Of a stretch of DNA of 64,000 nt, positions 7,121 to 14,356 are shown one piece after another; positions within the stretch are counted from its first letter, which is position 1; the number at the start of each line of letters is the position of its first letter. Location: assembly GCA_965216205.1 (NCBI GenBank), contig OZ244139.1, forward strand, positions 2,542,001 through 2,606,000. The letters are read 5' to 3'. A program made the translations under genes and the position numbers. Origin of the DNA: CADEDH01 sp965216205 (GTDB taxonomy: Bacteria; Actinomycetota; Acidimicrobiia; Acidimicrobiales; SZUA-35). Under the pieces are notes generated by a model. It saw only the letters and a list, made by a program, of their open reading frames with translations, searched no databases and was not told where the DNA came from.

Positions 7121-7855
7121 TCAGCCGATCGGTCGAGCCGGGATCCCCACGTAGGTCGTGTCCCCCGCCAGGGTGGTGTACTTGGGGACGACCGACATCG
7201 ACCCGATCTGGGTCCGTTCGCCGGTCACGACCCCGATTCCCACGTGAGCCCCAACCCCAACGGTCGTGCCAGCGCCGAGCACCACGGGAGACAGGAGCAG
7301 TCGGCCCCGCTCGACGGTGTGGCCGGCCAGATGGACGCCCGCGCCGATCACGACCTCGTCGCCGAGATCCAACAGGCAGTCGTCGCCGACGTGGAGGCTG
7401 TTGATCCAGACGTGGCGACCGATCGTGGCGCCGTTCCGACGCAGGTACCAGACCCAGATCGGGGTCGACCGGAACACGGCCCCGGTCACGACGTGAACGA
7501 GATGACTCATGATGGCGTAGCGGGCCCAGTCCCGCAGCTCGGGCGGCAGGTCGGCGATCCGCAGCTCCGCACGCGCCGGCGGCCGCCAGCCGAGGACGCG
7601 GGTCGCCTCTGCCGACAGCAGCATGAACAGCAGGGAGAAGATGATGTACGCGGGCAGCGCAGCCGCTGCGAGGAGGAAGAGCCGCAGCGGTACGGGTTCG
7701 ATGGCGAGGGCGAGATGCCACCGGTAGAAGAACGCAGCCGGCAGCGCAGCAAGCCCGACGGCGATGCTCAACACGACGAAGCACGAGAGCGCCGTCCAGG
7801 CAAAGCGGAGTCCGAGCACGAGAGCGGGGGTCTGGCCGGTCCGGTCCGATGGCAT
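7121..7855 (-). CDS. Membrane-anchored left-handed beta-helix (hexapeptide repeat) protein
   Basis: 244 residues. The N-terminal half has two long hydrophobic segments, about residues 17-42 (FAWTALSCFVVLSIAVGLAA) and 55-82 (LRLFLLAAAALPAYIIFSLL), then an amphipathic linker. Residues about 130-244 are hexapeptide-repeat-like (GATIGRHVWINSLHVGDDCL, then GDEVVIGAGVHLAG and VVLGAGTTVGVGAHVGIGVV), the fold of acyltransferases and carbonic anhydrases; it ends with the YVGIPARPIG tail usual in sugar acetyltransferases and in polymerase-like Pls proteins. The ATG at 7855 has GGAG five bases upstream and is preferred to the GTG at 7873. It converges on the hibernation factor and diverges from the 2TM gene, sharing the region with box copy 8. 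Substrate unknown. Confidence 0.75.
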   Translation of the reverse strand: MPSDRTGQTPALVLGLRFAWTALSCFVVLSIAVGLAALPAAFFYRWHLALAIEPVPLRLFLLAAAALPAYIIFSLLFMLLSAEATRVLGWRPPARAELRIADLPPELRDWARYAIMSHLVHVVTGAVFRSTPIWVWYLRRNGATIGRHVWINSLHVGDDCLLDLGDEVVIGAGVHLAGHTVERGRLLLSPVVLGAGTTVGVGAHVGIGVVTGERTQIGSMSVVPKYTTLAGDTTYVGIPARPIG

Positions 7856-7990
7856 CGTGGCTCCAATCGTCACTCGTCACCTGCGATCGAACCGGAGCAG
7901 CGATAGTGGCGACAGAGCCCTACGTCCCGATGTCGGCCCGGAGCCGCCATGATCACGGCATCGGCTGCCCGTCCTCCCCCCCCGGGTCAT

Positions 7991-8004
7991 GGGACCAAGG
8001 CCCC
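7991..8004. promoter_or_regulatory. DosR-like palindromic box, copy 8
   Basis: GGGACCAAGGCCCC followed by TGG, 71 bases before the ATG of the 2TM gene (8076) and about 135 bases from the divergent beta-helix gene. It is the rightmost copy I found; none was seen beyond 8.4 kb. Confidence 0.55.
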
Positions 8005-8075
8005 TGGGCACCACTCGACTCGTCACCGAGACTGGCCATCAGGATCGATCGGCCAGCAGGCCGGAGGGACATGAG

Positions 8076-8354
8076 ATGACCGCCATGAACGATCGTCGTG
8101 CGGAAGCCATCAAGCGAGTGAAGTCCAAGCGGGACTTCCGCAACCACCTCGCCATCTACGTCGTGATCAACGCCATGCTCGTCGTCATCTGGGCGGCAAC
8201 GGGTGCTGGCTACTTCTGGCCGATCTGGGCAATGGCAGGCTGGGGTGTCGGCCTGGCCCTGAACGCCTACACCGTCTACTTCCAGAGGCCGATCACGGAA
8301 GACGACATCCGAGCCGAGATGGGTCGAGGCGGGCCCGAAGACACCGTGGACTGA
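8076..8354 (+). CDS. 2TM-domain membrane protein
   Basis: 92 residues. The sequence RRAEAIKRVKSKRDFRNHLA, followed by two hydrophobic helices (about residues 27-45, IYVVINAMLVVIWAATG, and 50-68, WPIWAMAGWGVGLALNAY), matches the bacterial 2TM domain, a short hairpin with a basic N-terminal helix that is often fused to histidine kinases or stands alone. The ATG at 8076 has a GGAGGG seven bases upstream; the overlapping ATG at 8071 is out of frame. Function is unknown. The upstream palindrome places it with the stress island. Confidence 0.8.
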   Translation: MTAMNDRRAEAIKRVKSKRDFRNHLAIYVVINAMLVVIWAATGAGYFWPIWAMAGWGVGLALNAYTVYFQRPITEDDIRAEMGRGGPEDTVD

Positions 8355-8432
8355 GGCCGTCGCCGGGCGGGACCACGCCGCCGGCCCCGTCGAAGGGGAT
8401 CGGGCGGTCCGAGCGATCTAGAGTCGACGGTC

Positions 8433-9287
8433 ATGGACTCGCTCATGACCGTCGACGAGCTCGCCAACGCGCTCGGGCAACCGGATCTCGTCGTGCTCGA
8501 CTGCACGATCCACCTGCACCCGACCGACAACGGCTACAGGAGCGAGTCGGGACTCGCGAACTTCGAGGACGCGCACATCCCCGGTGCTGCGTTCGCCGAC
8601 CTCAACGAGGCGCTGGTCGACACCTCGACCGCGCTCCGCTACGCCGTTCCGGAGCCGGAGCACTTCGCTCACGCCATGGAGCAGCTCGGCGTCGGCGACG
8701 GAACTCGGGTCGTGCTCTACGACGACAATCAGTCGATGTGGGCCGCCCGGGTCTGGTGGATGCTGCGGTGGATCGGGTTCGACGACGCAGCGCTCCTCGA
8801 TGGCGGCCTGAAGGCATGGAAGGCGGCAGGCCGAGCAACCGAGTCAGGGCCTGCCTCACCGGCCGCAGCGGCGCCGGGATCGATCACCGTCGCGCCCCGA
8901 CCGGAGCTCATCGCCGACCGGGCGGAGGTGGCGAAGATCATCGAGTCGGGCGCAGCCTGCCTCGTCGATGCGCTCCCGAGGGCCGTCTTCGAGGGGCGGG
9001 TGCAGCCCTACCACCGGCCCGGTCACATCCCGTCGGCGGTGAATGTCCCGGCATCGGCGATGGTCGATCGCAAAACAGGCCTGTTCCACCCGGTCGACGA
9101 GATCCAGGCGATGCTTCCCGACCGGCGAGAGACGAGAACGGTGATCTATTGAGGCGGCGGCATCGCGGCGTCGGTCGACGCCTTCTGGATGACCCGTCTC
9201 GGCTTCTCCGACGTGGCGGTCTACACCGCCAGCCTGCAGGAGTGGTCGGCCGACCCCGACGCCCCGATGGTGGTCGGGGCCGACTGA
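8433..9287 (+). CDS. Selenocysteine-containing rhodanese (thiosulfate/3-mercaptopyruvate sulfurtransferase), Sec at 240
   Basis: 284 residues if the in-frame TGA at 9150-9152 is read as selenocysteine. It is a two-domain rhodanese: an N-terminal domain (about 5-125) with AHIPGAAFADL and LLDGGLKAWKAAGR, and a C-terminal domain (about 155-284) with HRPGHIPSAVNVPA. The family's catalytic loop is Y-C-G-G-G-I; here it reads VIY-(TGA)-GGGIAAS, so the TGA sits exactly at the nucleophile, and 44 further codons give normal C-terminal rhodanese sequence (AFWMTRLGFSDVAVYTASLQ and EWSADPDAPM) before a TGA at 9285. A hairpin with a GGTC loop lies 23 bases after the first base of the TGA. Sec insertion is therefore favoured over a nonsense mutation, but selA, selB, selC and selD are not in the window. 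Confidence 0.78.
9161..9191 (+). promoter_or_regulatory. Candidate bacterial SECIS hairpin
   Basis: The upper stem is GGCGTC (9167-9172) with GACGCC (9177-9182), six perfect pairs closed by the loop GGTC (9173-9176). Below an internal bulge, CATC (9161-9164) pairs with GATG (9188-9191). The first loop G is nucleotide 24 counting from the T of the TGA; in E. coli fdhF the same GGUC loop begins at nucleotide 22. SelB recognises the apical G and U of this loop. It lies wholly inside the coding sequence, as bacterial SECIS elements do. Confidence 0.7.
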
Positions 9288-9337
9288 CCCACCACCTTCC
9301 GGCCCGCCCCACGTGGTACGGCCGGGCAGCGTTTGTG

Positions 9338-10126
9338 TCACACGCCGTCGACGACGGCGTTGCCGAGCTGGGCCAACCGCCACGGTCTGCGACCGTAGGC
9401 GACGATCTTGCCGGTGAGCGCCGCGACGATGGGACTCGTCCGCCCGAGGCCGGAGGTGAGAAAGGCCACGGGGTCGGCGTTCAGTCGGGCGTCGGCGTGG
9501 TCTGGCCACCCGCGTTCGATGGTCATCGAGCCGGCGTCGTCGATCCGGTAGGTGAAATCGGAGCCGCCGCGGAGTCGGATACCGTAGGTACCCGACAGCT
9601 TCGCCGCCTTCCCACCGTCGACGAACACGGGCGTCAAGGCCATCTGCTGCTCGAGCCCGGCGAGCGCTTGGCGGCGGTCCAGATCGGGTCGGTGGCCGGT
9701 CAATCGACCGAGGTCCTGACCGTGGAGGACGCACTCGACGAGCATGCCGGCTGCGGTGTTGCCCACCGTCGTCTCCCGGCCGTAGAGCAGGCGTCGCTCG
9801 GTGGGATCGTCGGGGACCAGCAGGGTCTCCGCCTCCGCAACCAGCAAATCGGCCAACTCATCGCCGTCGGTCGCCGTGACGTGGGCTTGTGCAGCCAACG
9901 AGAACGCGGCCCAGTCGGCGGGGGGCTCGAAGGCCTCCCCGACGTCGTGCTGCTCGCGGTAGAGCTGTGGCGCCGACACCAGGTGGCGGCCAAGCTGCGC
10001 CACCGACCAGTCCAGGTTCGGCACCTTCACGCTGGTGTCCGCCACCGTGCGCAGCTGGTCGGCGAAAGCCGAGGCTGCAGCCCGAAGCTCGCCGCGGAGC
10101 CACGGCCACGCGTCTGCATCGTTCAT
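9338..10126 (-). CDS. Mycothiol-dependent maleylpyruvate isomerase family protein
   Basis: 262 residues. The N-terminal part (about 10-150) is a DinB-like four-helix region with the MDMPI features NLDWSVAQLGRHLVSAPQLY, a conserved GNTAAGMLVECVLHGQDLGR (His in the metal-binding position) and a C-terminal SCP2-like segment (about 180-262). The family uses mycothiol as cofactor and is a hallmark of actinobacteria; true maleylpyruvate isomerase turns maleylpyruvate into fumarylpyruvate. The ATG at 10126 is taken; an upstream GTG at 10168 is possible. A gentisate-type pathway lies 9-18 kb away, so a functional link is possible but unproven, since this family is large and mostly uncharacterised. 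Confidence 0.75.
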   Translation of the reverse strand: MNDADAWPWLRGELRAAASAFADQLRTVADTSVKVPNLDWSVAQLGRHLVSAPQLYREQHDVGEAFEPPADWAAFSLAAQAHVTATDGDELADLLVAEAETLLVPDDPTERRLLYGRETTVGNTAAGMLVECVLHGQDLGRLTGHRPDLDRRQALAGLEQQMALTPVFVDGGKAAKLSGTYGIRLRGGSDFTYRIDDAGSMTIERGWPDHADARLNADPVAFLTSGLGRTSPIVAALTGKIVAYGRRPWRLAQLGNAVVDGV

Positions 10127-10193
10127 GTCCGTAACGTAGACCGTCGGCAGTCGACCGCGTCGAGGCACCGGCCGCCGACCATCGCATCAGGGC

Positions 10194-11453
10194 TCACCGG
10201 CGGCGGGCCAGCCCGTCCTCCAACAGTATCGACTCGACCGCGGTAGCGAGCGCTCGACAGCCGCGAACGATGTCGTCGTCGCTCGTGTTCTCGGCGAAGT
10301 CGTGGCTGATGCCGCCGATGCTGGGGACGAAGAGCATCGCGGCGGGCATGACCTCCGCCAGGAACATGGCGTCGTGGACCGCGGCGCTCGGCATCGACAC
10401 CCACCGGTCTTCTGCCCACAGCTCGGCCGCGGCGGCGAGGTGGGCCTGCAGACCGCGGTCCATTCCCGCCGGCTGAACGGCCGTGATCGACGGTTCGACC
10501 GCGACCGCCACCGGGCCCCGCTCGTTGGCCGCGGCGGCGAGGTCGAGGGTTGCGCGATCGAGGGCATCGAGCCGCCCGGTGTCCGGGTCGCGGAACTGGA
10601 GGTGCAGCTCCGCCCGGCCGGGGATGATGCTCGCAGCGCCCGGTTCGACCGAGAGCTTGCCCATCGTCCACACCGTGGCCGGACCAGCCAGCTCTGCGAA
10701 CCGCTCACCGACCCGGTGGGCGAGGTCGATCATGGCGACGGCGGCGTCGGCTCGAAGCGCCATCGGGGTGGTTCCGGCGTGGTTCTGCTGGCCGGTGAAC
10801 CGGATGGTGACGTTCCGGCTACCGACGATCGAGGTCACCACGCCGAGCAGGTGGCCGTCCCGCTCGAGCGTCGGGCCCTGTTCGATGTGGGCCTCCAGGT
10901 AGCCGACGTGGCGACCCGGCTCGGGTCGAGCCGGCACACCGTCCAGCCCCGCCGCCTCCCAGGCATCGGTCAGCGAGACGCCGTCGGCGTTGTGGGCCGC
11001 CGTCAGTTCCTCCGGTGGTACCAGCCCACAGAACGTTCGGCTACCGAGACAGCTCCCGAAGGTCCCCTCCTCGTCGACCCAGGCGACCGCGTCCACCGCC
11101 AACGGCGCGCCCTCGTCGCCAGCGGCGGTCGTCGCCTCGACGCAGGCCCGAGCGATCTCCAGGCCGTAGATGACGCCGAGCGCACCGTCGAGCCAACCGC
11201 CGGTCGGTTGGGTGTCGGCGTGGGAGCCGACCAGGAGAGCCGGCCCAGCGGCCGGCGACCGGCCGAGCACGTTGCCGACGCCGTCGATGCGGGCGTCGAG
11301 TCCGGCTTCGGTCATCCGCTCCTGCAGCCACCGACGGGCCGCGAGGTCGGGAGCGGTGAGCGACTGCCGGACCACGCCGGTTCCCGTCGCACCGAAGCTC
11401 CGGAGCGTCCGCAGGTCTGCGAGGAGCCGGTCGGGATCGATCGTGATCACCAC
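10194..11453 (-). CDS. M20 family amidase: N-carbamoyl-L-amino acid hydrolase / allantoate amidohydrolase type
   Basis: 419 residues from a GTG at 11453 (a second GTG at 11450 follows it). The metal-binding motifs of the hydantoinase/carbamoylase branch of M20 are clear: LLVGSHADTQPTGGWLDGAL (His and Asp), AVDAVAWVDEEGTFGSCLGS (Glu-Glu), GYLEAHIEQGPTLE, and the C-terminal SIGGISHDFAENTSD His. The insertion dimerisation domain occupies about residues 205-320. These enzymes remove a carbamoyl group from N-carbamoyl amino acids, ureidoglycine or allantoate. A TACGAT box lies immediately upstream of the GTG, so translation may be leaderless. It is divergent from another M20 enzyme across about 90 bases. 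Confidence 0.88.
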   Translation of the reverse strand: MVITIDPDRLLADLRTLRSFGATGTGVVRQSLTAPDLAARRWLQERMTEAGLDARIDGVGNVLGRSPAAGPALLVGSHADTQPTGGWLDGALGVIYGLEIARACVEATTAAGDEGAPLAVDAVAWVDEEGTFGSCLGSRTFCGLVPPEELTAAHNADGVSLTDAWEAAGLDGVPARPEPGRHVGYLEAHIEQGPTLERDGHLLGVVTSIVGSRNVTIRFTGQQNHAGTTPMALRADAAVAMIDLAHRVGERFAELAGPATVWTMGKLSVEPGAASIIPGRAELHLQFRDPDTGRLDALDRATLDLAAAANERGPVAVAVEPSITAVQPAGMDRGLQAHLAAAAELWAEDRWVSMPSAAVHDAMFLAEVMPAAMLFVPSIGGISHDFAENTSDDDIVRGCRALATAVESILLEDGLARRR

Positions 11454-11541
11454 CCGGATCGTAGTGGGCAAGTCGAGACCGCTCCCGTGTCGACGGTCGG
11501 CGCTCATTGTCGGCGCCGCGCCGGTGAGCCACACTCGTTCG

Positions 11542-12732
11542 ATGACGAACCTCGCCTCGATCGGCCCCGATCTCCTCGATGCCGCCCGTGATCTGCAGGA
11601 CCACACGATCGAACTGCGCCGCTCGATCCACGCCGAGCCGGAGCTCGGCCTCGACCTCCCAGCGACCCAGGCCAAAGTCGTCGATGCCCTCACCGGGCTC
11701 GGTCTCGACATCACCCTCGGCGAGACGTGCACCTCGGTCGTGGCCGACCTCGACACTGGCCGACCCGGCCCGACGGTACTGCTACGGGGTGACATGGATG
11801 CGCTGCCGCTCACCGAGGACCACGTGAGCGACTACCGATCGCGGGAAGAAGGCAGGATGCACGCGTGCGGCCACGACGCCCACGTGGCAATGCTCGCCTC
11901 GGCGGCCCAGCTCCTCAGCGAGAACCGCAGCGAGCTGGCCGGGAAGGTCCGGTTCATGTTCCAGCCTGGCGAGGAGGGCTTCCACGGGGCCAGGTACATG
12001 ATCGAGGAGGGCGTCCTCGACGGTGTCGACCGGGCGTTCGCCATCCACGTCATCACGACGCTGGCCAGCGGTCTGGTCACCACCCGCGGCGGTCCGCTCC
12101 TGGCCAGCGCCGACACCTTCGCCATCACCGTGAACGGGAAGGGCGGGCACGCGTCGGCCCCCCACGACTGCGTCGACCCCGTTCCACCGGCGGCCGCCAT
12201 GGTCGGCGGGCTGCACAGCATCGTGAGCCGCAACCTCGATCCGAACCAATCGGCGGTGCTGACGGTCGGCCACATCGAGGCCGGCACCACCAACAACATC
12301 ATCCCGGCGACGGCGTTCCTCGAGGGCACCATCCGCACGTTCGACGAGGATGTCCGGGCCCAGATCCACGAGGCGGTGGAGCGGGTGGCGACCGGCACAG
12401 CCAGCTCGCACGGCTGCACGTGCTCGTGCGAGATCGTGGCCGGCTATCCGGTGACCACGAACGATCGGGACCAGGCGGAGCTCACCGGCAAGGTCGCCAC
12501 CGAGCTACTCGGCGGTGAGGGTTTCGTCGTCGCAACGAACCCGACGTTCGCCGCCGAGGACTTCAGCTACGTGCTCAACGAGGTGCCGGGGGCGATGGCG
12601 ATGCTGGGGGTCTGCCCCGACGACGTGGATCCGGCCAACGCCGAGCCGAACCACTCGAACCTGATGCGGGTCAACGAATCGGCGCTGGCCAACGGTGTCG
12701 GCCTGTATGCGGCGATGGCGATGGCCGGGTGA
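11542..12732 (+). CDS. M20/M40 amidohydrolase (hippurate hydrolase / IAA-amino acid hydrolase type)
   Basis: 396 residues. Family signatures in order: IHAEPELGLDLPATQ (about residues 34-48), LLRGDMDALPLTE (metal site 1), MHACGHDAHVAMLASAAQLL (Cys-His-Asp ligands), MFQPGEEGFHGARYM (catalytic Glu), and the lid domain with GGHASAPHDCVDPVPPAAAM. The final metal-binding segment is NPTFAAEDFSYVL. This branch hydrolyses N-acyl amino acids such as hippurate, N-acetyl or indoleacetyl conjugates. The ATG at 11542 is the first start after the divergent intergenic region. The pairing with a carbamoyl-hydrolase suggests a shared N-acyl or N-carbamoyl amino acid pathway (inference). Confidence 0.88.
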   Translation: MTNLASIGPDLLDAARDLQDHTIELRRSIHAEPELGLDLPATQAKVVDALTGLGLDITLGETCTSVVADLDTGRPGPTVLLRGDMDALPLTEDHVSDYRSREEGRMHACGHDAHVAMLASAAQLLSENRSELAGKVRFMFQPGEEGFHGARYMIEEGVLDGVDRAFAIHVITTLASGLVTTRGGPLLASADTFAITVNGKGGHASAPHDCVDPVPPAAAMVGGLHSIVSRNLDPNQSAVLTVGHIEAGTTNNIIPATAFLEGTIRTFDEDVRAQIHEAVERVATGTASSHGCTCSCEIVAGYPVTTNDRDQAELTGKVATELLGGEGFVVATNPTFAAEDFSYVLNEVPGAMAMLGVCPDDVDPANAEPNHSNLMRVNESALANGVGLYAAMAMAG

Positions 12733-12791
12733 GCTCCCCGGCGCGGTTCCGGTCTTGAAGCCAGACCCGCGGCGCGGCTGAACTCGAAGCC

Positions 12792-13625
12792 ATGCCGAAG
12801 CGTTTGACCGAGGCCCAGGTTCATCACTACCACGAGCACGGGTACAGCACCGCTGTACCAGCGTTGTCCGCTGACGAGGTGGCTCGCTACCGGGCGAGCC
12901 TCGAGGCGTACGAGGCAGACGTGGGTCACCCACTTGCGTTCCCCCAGAAGTCGAAGCCGTACCTCCTGTTCGACTGGGCCGACGAGATCGTCCACCATCC
13001 GGCCGTCCTCGACGCCGTCGAGGACGTGATAGGCCCGAACATCCTCGTGTACCACACGACCACGTGGATCAAGGAGGCCGGCCAACCCGCCTACGTGCTG
13101 TGGCACCAGGACGCCACCTACTTCTTCCTCGAGCCGTACGAGCACGTGACCGCATGGGTCGCGCTGTCGGACTCGACCGAGGAGGCGGGTTGTGTCCGGG
13201 TGCTGCCTGGCTCGCACCGGTTGGGGCAGTTACCGCACATCGACGCTCCCGACGAGTTCAACATGATCAAGCGGGGCCAGGGGGTGGCGGGCTACGACGA
13301 CGAAACCGGGGTGGCGCTACCCGTGCTGGCCGGTGAGCTCTCGCTCCACCACACCCACCTGCTCCACCGGTCCGGCGGGAACGACACCGATCAGCGCCGG
13401 ATCGGTGTCGGCGTCAGCTACATCCCCACGCACGTTCGCCCGATAGGTCGGGTCAAGCCGAGCGCGCTGCTCGTGCGCGGCGTCGACGACCACGGCCACT
13501 TCGAACAGGAGGCGAGGCTGCAGGGCCACCTCACGCCGGCAGCGATCGCCGCCCACGAGCGCGCCAACCGCCTGTTCCGCTCCCTACAGGACGAAGGCTG
13601 GTCACCGGCCAACGCAGGTGGTTGA
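12792..13625 (+). CDS. Phytanoyl-CoA dioxygenase (PhyH) family Fe(II)/2-oxoglutarate oxygenase
   Basis: 277 residues. The PhyH fold is shown by LTEAQVHHYHEHGYSTAVPA at the start, the iron-binding VLWHQDATYF (HxD at about residues 105-107), WVALSDSTEEAGCVRVLPGS, and the distal iron ligand in ELSLHHTHLLHRSGGNDTDQ, with the 2-oxoglutarate-binding Arg in the following QRRIGVGVSYIP. Bacterial members hydroxylate varied small molecules (ectoine, alkylphosphonates, betaines), so the substrate is open. It follows the M20 gene by 59 bases in the same direction and may be cotranscribed. Confidence 0.88.
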   Translation: MPKRLTEAQVHHYHEHGYSTAVPALSADEVARYRASLEAYEADVGHPLAFPQKSKPYLLFDWADEIVHHPAVLDAVEDVIGPNILVYHTTTWIKEAGQPAYVLWHQDATYFFLEPYEHVTAWVALSDSTEEAGCVRVLPGSHRLGQLPHIDAPDEFNMIKRGQGVAGYDDETGVALPVLAGELSLHHTHLLHRSGGNDTDQRRIGVGVSYIPTHVRPIGRVKPSALLVRGVDDHGHFEQEARLQGHLTPAAIAAHERANRLFRSLQDEGWSPANAGG

Positions 13626-13670
13626 CGTGGGCGGTTGCGCAGGCGGTGGATGCGGTCCGTCGACTCCTGC

Positions 13671-13844
13671 CTAGCTCGCCTCGGCTGCGTGCTGCAATCC
13701 GTCGGCGAACTGGCCGAACGACTCGGTCAAGTCGGGGATCGACTTGCAGATGAGGCCGGCGAGCGGTCCGGTGAAGTCCTCGGTCATCGTGAACACGGTG
13801 TCGCCGGTGAACCCCGCCCGAGCGGGTCTGGGCCCGATCGGCCA
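13671..13844 (-). pseudogene. C-terminal remnant of an SRPBCC (START-like) protein
   Basis: Directly after the TGA of the next leftward gene (13845-13847), and in the same frame, an open stretch of 57 codons reads as the end of an SRPBCC domain: GFTGDTVFTMTEDFTGPLAG, then LICKSIPDLTESFGQFADGL, ending in TAG at 13671. This is the terminal beta-strand and long helix of the polyketide-cyclase-like family. No N-terminal half or upstream start is present, so it looks like a deletion remnant; a 33-residue product from an internal ATG is conceivable but unlikely to fold. Confidence 0.55.
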
Positions 13845-14264
13845 TCAGATGGCTCGCATCCGGTTGTTGCGGGCATTGTGTTCCAGCTCGACGAGACCGA
13901 GGTGCTCGAGCACCGGGGGGACATAGTTGCCGAATCGACCGCGATAGCCCTTGCGCAGGCCGTACCAGCCACCGATGGGATTGTCATCGGACCGAGCCCA
14001 CGCCTCGATCGTTCCGGGTTTGGCGTCCTTCTGCTCGTCGGCGTTGCCGAGTGGCATCCACTCGCCGTGCGCCTTCAGCATGGCGTGAAGATCGTCGATG
14101 CAGCGCAGGTCGTAGGCGAGGGTCGTCGACCCGACTCGGATCCGCAGCGCCGGCGGGTCCGCAGCTTCGTCGCGCCACGCATCGAACTCGGACTTGCCGG
14201 GAGGAGTGGTGAGGATCCACGGATCCTCCGCGGTCCCCGCGCCCTCGACATGATCGGTCGTCAT
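13845..14264 (-). CDS. DUF6855-like conserved hypothetical protein
   Basis: 139 residues starting MTTDHVEGAGTAEDPWIL; the ATG at 14264 follows GAGGGAGAACCG, a strong ribosome site, and an upstream ATG 17 codons earlier is rejected. The body has recognisable conserved blocks: PALRIRVGSTTLAYDLRCID, HAMLKAHGEWMPLGNADEQK, WARSDDNPIGGWYGLRKGYR and the C-terminal LEHNARNNRMRAI. I recall this as a small actinobacterial family of unknown function. Divergent from an HTH regulator with an operator-like repeat between them, so it is probably the regulator's target. Confidence 0.75.
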   Translation of the reverse strand: MTTDHVEGAGTAEDPWILTTPPGKSEFDAWRDEAADPPALRIRVGSTTLAYDLRCIDDLHAMLKAHGEWMPLGNADEQKDAKPGTIEAWARSDDNPIGGWYGLRKGYRGRFGNYVPPVLEHLGLVELEHNARNNRMRAI

Positions 14265-14317
14265 CGGTTCTCCCTCTGCCGGCTCGTGGCGGACGTGCAG
14301 CTTGCGGAGCTGCATCC

Positions 14318-14346
14318 TGACAGACCAATCACGACACCATCTGTCA
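14318..14346. promoter_or_regulatory. Operator-like inverted repeat between divergent genes
   Basis: TGACAGA at 14318-14324 and its exact complement TCTGTCA at 14340-14346, spaced by 15 bases (22 bases centre to centre, two helical turns). It lies 10 bases upstream of the regulator ATG at 14357 and 53 bases from the divergent gene start, as expected for an autoregulated site of that HTH protein. Confidence 0.55.
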
Positions 14347-14356
14347 TGATTGCACG

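Noticed and set aside
8357..8400. Ninth palindromic box before the rhodanese gene (GGGACCACG...GGCCCC)
   Set aside because: The two halves are too far apart (a 20-base span against 14), so it does not fit the motif.
13845..13847. Second possible selenocysteine TGA (DUF6855-like gene into the SRPBCC tail)
   Set aside because: The codon is not at a catalytic Cys position, the upstream gene already ends at its family's usual C-terminus, and no GGUC-type hairpin follows.
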